A stretch of 7,811 bases of DNA from Lachnospiraceae bacterium. Lineage in GTDB: Bacteria > Bacillota > Clostridia > Lachnospirales > Lachnospiraceae. Positions within the stretch are counted from its first letter, which is position 1, and every line of letters starts with the position of its first letter. Under the pieces are notes generated by a model. The model had not been told where the DNA came from. It saw nothing but the letters and a program-made list of their open reading frames with translations, and did not search any database. The position numbers were made by a program, and so were the translations under genes. The stretch covers positions 1-7,811 of the forward strand of contig JAAUZS010000127.1 in assembly GCA_014804495.1 (NCBI GenBank), in the 5' to 3' direction. Below are positions 4,504 to 7,811 of the stretch, piece after piece.

Positions 4504-6015
4504 ATGGGAGATACAACAATAAATTATGAGGAACTGGGATTTGGGTTTCACACATTTAGAAAGGAAATCTGTGCGGAATTGGGCGAAGCTTTTTGGAATG
4601 AACTTGTTAAAAATATCGAGTTGCCCGATATGAATTCCGAATGTAAGTGCCAATGCCATAATATGTATCTGTTTATGAAGCGGTTTGAAGAAATGACAGA
4701 TAAAGAAACTTTGAAGAAAATATTATGCAAAGTAAGGCATGGATTACACCCGTCGCAACGTGCAGGGACTCATGAGAGATTTGTGGAAATAGGCGATTTA
4801 GATGAATATCTTGGTGATGGCGAAGACGGAGTGAAAGAATTTACCAAGCTTAACCGTGAAAAAAAGGATTTTTACGGACAAGAGATTACGGATGAAGTTT
4901 TGGAGTTTATAAAACAAAATCCCAAAATGCTAACTGCTATAAGAAAGGGAAATAAACTGTATACGATGGCTTTTCCATATAATATGGAAGAGTATATAAA
5001 AGCCACCGATGAAAAAATGAAACGATATCACGCATGTCACTGTCCTTTTGCAAGAGAATCCATCTTGTCGGAAAATGTTGTGTCGCCTGCTGTATGCAAT
5101 TGTAGTTTAGGCCATATGATGAATTATTATGAAGGATTTATGGGCAGAGAATTGAAAGGCAGAGTTATCCGTTCCGTGTTGAACGGAGACCTGACCTGTG
5201 AATATGAAATAGAAATACCGGATGACATTATGCAGAAGTATGTTATTGCGGATCGAATCATCGCCTCGAATTATTTCAATTATTATAGTGCTTTTGCACA
5301 ATCAGGTATCGTTGATCTCCATGAGGGTTCCGTTAGCTGGATCATTCCGTGTAAAGGAGAAAAAGGTCCGTCACTTGCATTTCGCATTCGTCTGAACGAA
5401 GAAAACGCCGATAGCGAAATAAAGGCTTTAATTCAGGGTATCCGAAAGGGTGAGGTGCCGCAGATGTGGATTGTGACGCCGGACGCGACTCCTGATAATA
5501 TTATTGATATTATGGAGCAGAACGGTTTCAAGAATTTGTCGGGAGAGGATGACGAGCCGGCAATGCTGTTGCGTAAAAAAGATTTTCGACCATACACAGA
5601 GGAAAACAGTCGGATCACCTGCCGGCAAATAAGTACAATGGAAGATTTCAGGTCATGGGTAGATGTAGTAAATACGGCATTGCATGGTTGGGATATGATC
5701 GATGCGGAACATTATTTTACGTGGGTGAAAAATGAGCATATCAAGGTCTATATAGCTGAGATTGATGGGGGTGCTGTTTCAACGTGTGCGACGATCCAAA
5801 AAGGAGACACGGCATCATTGGAATTTGTATCAACTCTTGAACAGTATCGAAGAAAGAAAGCGGCTGCTTTGTTATCTTCCTGTGCAATAGATGACCTGTT
5901 AAATAATGGCACAGAAACAGTAACGCTTGGTGCGTGCGGTGATGCCGTACATTTATACAAGGGATTAGGGTTTAAAAAATATTTTAATAATATTATCTTG
6001 AAATATGATTTTTGA
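4504..6015 (+). CDS. Cysteine-motif domain fused to a two-module GNAT acetyltransferase
   Basis: The 503-residue protein starts at ATG 4504, 7 bases after AAAGGA. Residues 1-240 form a Cys-rich domain with CKCQCH (47-52), CHCPFARESI (178-187) and CNCSLGH (198-204), then YYEGFMG and a strand-rich stretch ending LTCEYEIEIP (230-239). The CxC-P-x(3)-ES and CxC-S-x-G motifs resemble proteins I recall as DUF6144 or V4R/ATC-hydrolase-like, some of which bind metal; this assignment is tentative. Residues about 245-365 look like a degenerate N-terminal GNAT module (IVDLHEGSVSWII; MWIVTPDATPDNI; QNGF). Residues about 371-503 are a catalytic-type GNAT, with acetyl-CoA loop QYRRKKAAALL (447-457) and LYKGLGFK (484-491). 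The loop carries Lys452 where the R-x-x-G-x-A motif has Gly, so binding may be altered. The substrate is unknown. It probably shares a transcript with the small GNAT 45 bases downstream. Confidence 0.8.
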   Translation: MGDTTINYEELGFGFHTFRKEICAELGEAFWNELVKNIELPDMNSECKCQCHNMYLFMKRFEEMTDKETLKKILCKVRHGLHPSQRAGTHERFVEIGDLDEYLGDGEDGVKEFTKLNREKKDFYGQEITDEVLEFIKQNPKMLTAIRKGNKLYTMAFPYNMEEYIKATDEKMKRYHACHCPFARESILSENVVSPAVCNCSLGHMMNYYEGFMGRELKGRVIRSVLNGDLTCEYEIEIPDDIMQKYVIADRIIASNYFNYYSAFAQSGIVDLHEGSVSWIIPCKGEKGPSLAFRIRLNEENADSEIKALIQGIRKGEVPQMWIVTPDATPDNIIDIMEQNGFKNLSGEDDEPAMLLRKKDFRPYTEENSRITCRQISTMEDFRSWVDVVNTALHGWDMIDAEHYFTWVKNEHIKVYIAEIDGGAVSTCATIQKGDTASLEFVSTLEQYRRKKAAALLSSCAIDDLLNNGTETVTLGACGDAVHLYKGLGFKKYFNNIILKYDF

Positions 6016-6060
6016 TATATTTACGATTGTTTTGCTATTAAGTTAAAATGGAGGCTGAAT

Positions 6061-6489
6061 ATGGACGAAAATGTTTGTGGACAAGTTAAGCTTGTCGATA
6101 ATATTTTACAAGCTGAGGATTTTGTAAGGCTGAGAATTGAAGCGGGATTTGCTGAGATACCGGTGGAGCATGCCCGAAAGGCTTTGCAAAATGGGTTATT
6201 AAATGTCTCTGCAATATATCATGGTGAACTTGTGGGTATGGGGAGACTGGTTGGAGATGGTGCGATGTATTGGTATCTTCAAGAAATAATTATTTTACCC
6301 AATTTTCAACGAAAAGGCATTGGCACTATGATTGTTAATCATTTAATTGACTATGCAAAAGCAAATTCTATTACCGGAAAATTTACAACAATCGGAGGTG
6401 TTTCTGCAAAAGGGAAAGAACCTTTTTATAAGAAAATGGGGTTTGATATTATCTCAACCGGAATAAAAAAAATGATAGAAATAGAATAA
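6061..6489 (+). CDS. Small GNAT-family N-acetyltransferase
   Basis: This is a single-domain GNAT of 142 residues. ATG 6061 follows GGAGG (6050-6054) by 6 bases. The fold is complete: an early helix region (RIEAGFAEIPVEHARKAL), a strand with VGMGRLVGDGAMYWYLQEIIILP (58-80), the acetyl-CoA pyrophosphate loop QRKGIG (83-88) and the C-terminal EPFYKKMGF (120-128). Tyr123 is the usual general-acid candidate. The enzyme would move an acetyl group from acetyl-CoA to an amine of an unidentified small molecule or protein. It begins 45 bases after the fusion GNAT with no terminator between them, so the two are probably an operon. No signal peptide is present. Confidence 0.9.
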   Translation: MDENVCGQVKLVDNILQAEDFVRLRIEAGFAEIPVEHARKALQNGLLNVSAIYHGELVGMGRLVGDGAMYWYLQEIIILPNFQRKGIGTMIVNHLIDYAKANSITGKFTTIGGVSAKGKEPFYKKMGFDIISTGIKKMIEIE

Positions 6490-6615
6490 AAGAGCGTGGA
6501 TAACTAATAGGGGATGGCAAGGGATAGGACAAAAGTTGTATTTGAAAAATGGATTTAGAATCAAGAAAAAGGAAAAGGTTCGTTAGACAATAAAAAAAGT
6601 ATATGGTTAATTTAA

Positions 6616-6646
6616 GATGCTTGCATAAATGGCGAGCGTCTTTTTT
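6616..6646 (+). terminator. Intrinsic terminator of the GNAT pair
   Basis: GATGCTTGC (6616-6624) pairs with GCGAGCGTC (6632-6640), nine pairs including two G-U, around a 7-base loop, followed by six T (6641-6646). It lies about 125 bases after the small GNAT gene. The DNA between (6490-6615) shows no gene. Confidence 0.85.
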
Positions 6647-6678
6647 GGCTCAATGTTAATTATAACTGTTTTCCCTAC

Positions 6679-6707
6679 TTGTGTGACACTTCTATACTTT
6701 TTACAAT
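6679..6707 (+). promoter_or_regulatory. Probable sigma-A promoter of the two-module GNAT gene
   Basis: TTGTGT (6679-6684) and TACAAT (6702-6707) are separated by 17 bases, the optimal spacing, and lie 40 bases before the ATG at 6747, just after a terminator. The -35 overlaps the small palindrome GTGT-G-ACAC (6681-6689). A weaker alternative -10 (TATACT, 6693-6698) also exists. Confidence 0.55.
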
Positions 6708-6746
6708 AATCGTAAATATTAATGTTCATACGAGGAGAATAATAGA

Positions 6747-7628
6747 ATGAAAAAGATAACAACAAGACAATTCAGTGTATTGGCGGACTGTGGAAAAATC
6801 TATCAGTTTATGCTTGATATTTATGAGCGTGACTGGAGAAATGGTGTGGCTGCTCCTTTTTTTGAATATGCTTTTTCATCTTTTGCATATTGGATGGATA
6901 TCACATATTCTTATAAAAATCGCATTTGGGAGGATAACGGTGAGATTGTAGCTTTTTGCTTTAACGAATCGCCTGTGACAGATATTTATTTCAGTTTGAA
7001 GCCCGGATATGAGGAATTGGCATCAGAAATGATTGCATATGCCGATGTCCATATGCCAATAAAAGGCGGAAAAATACAACTGATTTTGTTTGGAGGGCAG
7101 GACGCATTGATGAACGCTGCAAAACAGGCAGGATATCATCAAAAATCAGAAAACTGGGATATGCAATTTGATTTTGATGACGTATTGGATTATCCTTTGC
7201 CGGAGGGATTTCATTTTGTGAATCCGGACGAATATGAAATGGACAAGAAAAGTAAGTGTTGCTGGAAAGGATTTGATCATGAACAAAATGAGGGTTTATG
7301 GAATCACCAATACGAGCAGAGTGATTATTTATTAGAGGTGGCGCCACATGCAACGATGAATCTGTCAGTTACCATTGCCGATGATAAGGAGGAGTATGTA
7401 TGTTATGCAGGAATGTGGTGGACTCCCGAAAATAAACTGGCGTATATGGAGCCGCTGTGCACAATTCCGGAATATCGGCGTAGAGGCCTTGCCGCTGCGG
7501 CTATGTCTGAATTGTATCGAAGGATGAAAGCATTGGGAGCAACGCATATGACAGGTGGATGGCATGACTTTTACAAAGCAATCGGTTACAAACCAGCAGT
7601 GAAGTGGACTTGGTGGGAAAAACGATAG
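6747..7628 (+). CDS. Two-module GNAT-family acetyltransferase
   Basis: This 293-residue protein starts at ATG 6747, 9 bases after AGGAG (6733-6737). Residues about 1-145 form an N-terminal GNAT-like module without a recognisable acetyl-CoA loop, with EIVAFCFNESP and the closing AKQAGYHQKSENWDM. Residues about 150-293 are the catalytic module: LPEGFHFVNPDEYEM opens it, and MEPLCTIPEYRRRGLAAAAM (234-253) holds the canonical loop R244-R-R-G247-L-A249. DFYKAIGYKP (274-283) carries Tyr276. The layout parallels residues 245-503 of the fusion protein at 4504, and the two may be distant relatives. Paired GNAT modules are known in enzymes such as mycothiol synthase and Eis, but the substrate here is unknown. 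It has its own promoter and is preceded by a terminator, so it is a separate unit. Confidence 0.88.
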   Translation: MKKITTRQFSVLADCGKIYQFMLDIYERDWRNGVAAPFFEYAFSSFAYWMDITYSYKNRIWEDNGEIVAFCFNESPVTDIYFSLKPGYEELASEMIAYADVHMPIKGGKIQLILFGGQDALMNAAKQAGYHQKSENWDMQFDFDDVLDYPLPEGFHFVNPDEYEMDKKSKCCWKGFDHEQNEGLWNHQYEQSDYLLEVAPHATMNLSVTIADDKEEYVCYAGMWWTPENKLAYMEPLCTIPEYRRRGLAAAAMSELYRRMKALGATHMTGGWHDFYKAIGYKPAVKWTWWEKR

Positions 7629-7640
7629 ATTTAGGTGTTA

Positions 7641-7670
7641 TTTACAACCCGGAGGATGAAGTGATATTAT
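7641..7670 (+). promoter_or_regulatory. Possible promoter for the last gene
   Basis: TTTACA (7641-7646) is followed after 18 bases by TATTAT (7665-7670), about 55 bases before the ATG at 7725. No terminator was found after the GNAT gene, so the last gene might instead be co-transcribed with it. Confidence 0.35.
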
Positions 7671-7724
7671 ATATTTGTGTAAAAACAAGACAAAATAATA
7701 CGGTGACCGGAAGGAGAACCATAA

Positions 7725-7811
7725 ATGAAATTCAAAAAAATTTCAGAAACAGAGCTGGATTTACAGACTCTGGAACAAGATTTTGAGCAGGCAGAAAAAT
7801 TCAAAAAAGTA
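7725..7811 (+). CDS. Start of an unrecognised gene, cut by the window end
   Basis: ATG 7725 follows AAGGAG (7711-7716) by 8 bases. Twenty-nine codons are visible and the frame is open at the right edge. The product begins MKFKKISETELDLQTLEQD and continues as a charged, probably helical segment rich in Lys, Glu and Gln, with no signal peptide. I do not recognise the family. A small palindrome, CGGT-G-ACCG (7701-7709), lies directly before the ribosome binding site. Confidence 0.65.
   Translation, partial: MKFKKISETELDLQTLEQDFEQAEKFKKV

Noticed and set aside
7604..7786. 60-codon + strand frame overlapping the end of the GNAT gene and the start of the last gene
   Set aside because: It overlaps two better-supported genes out of frame, lacks a ribosome binding site and has no protein-like features.
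1..7811. CRISPR array, transposase or insertion sequence
   Set aside because: No regularly spaced repeats, no terminal inverted repeats bounding an ORF, and no recombinase-like protein were found.

Overview
The window reads as accessory DNA of a low-GC Firmicute, most likely a gut Clostridia/Lachnospiraceae-type bacterium. The evidence is A+T-rich spacers, strong AAAGGAGG-like ribosome binding sites, ATG/GTG starts, intrinsic terminators with U-tracts, a Gram-positive-style lipoprotein signal, and protein families common in that group. No ribosomal RNA, tRNA, transposase, integrase or CRISPR array is visible. All convincing genes lie on the + strand, and several are bounded by hairpin terminators, so the region looks like a row of small independent cassettes rather than one long operon.

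Layout. 1-472: an inverted array of four TATCGGCA-type boxes precedes a short, interrupted reading frame that ends in an 85-residue winged-helix protein, possibly the 3' remnant of an AlbA/AAA_4-type ATP-binding regulator. 473-820: no gene, but a perfect inverted repeat and a very good terminator (683-714). 723-1027: a structured leader with a possible promoter, a 34-codon ORF, several competing hairpins and a predicted H-type pseudoknot, all before a chloramphenicol-phosphotransferase-like P-loop kinase (1028-1552). 1685-3010: a lipoprotein serpin with an intact alanine-rich hinge. 3011-3372: a gene-free spacer whose end carries two terminator-like hairpins in tandem directly before the ribosome binding site of the next gene. 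3373-4260: an AraC-family regulator with a GyrI-like ligand-binding domain. 4504-6015: a 503-residue fusion of a cysteine-motif domain to a two-module GNAT acetyltransferase. 6061-6489: a small GNAT, probably in the same operon. 6616-6646: a terminator. 6747-7628: a two-module GNAT with a plausible promoter of its own. 7725-7811: the start of an unrecognised gene that runs off the window.

Functional reading (inference). The region is rich in small-molecule modification (one kinase-like enzyme and three GNAT genes) and ligand sensing (AraC-GyrI). With the structured leader before the phosphotransferase-like gene, this suggests inducible detoxification or resistance to antibiotics or other small toxic compounds. 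The serpin is a surface protease inhibitor that would act on host or competitor proteases. The most unusual parts are the cysteine-domain/GNAT fusion, the RNA-like leader at 783-1027, and the tandem terminators that seem to leave no room for a promoter before the AraC-type gene.
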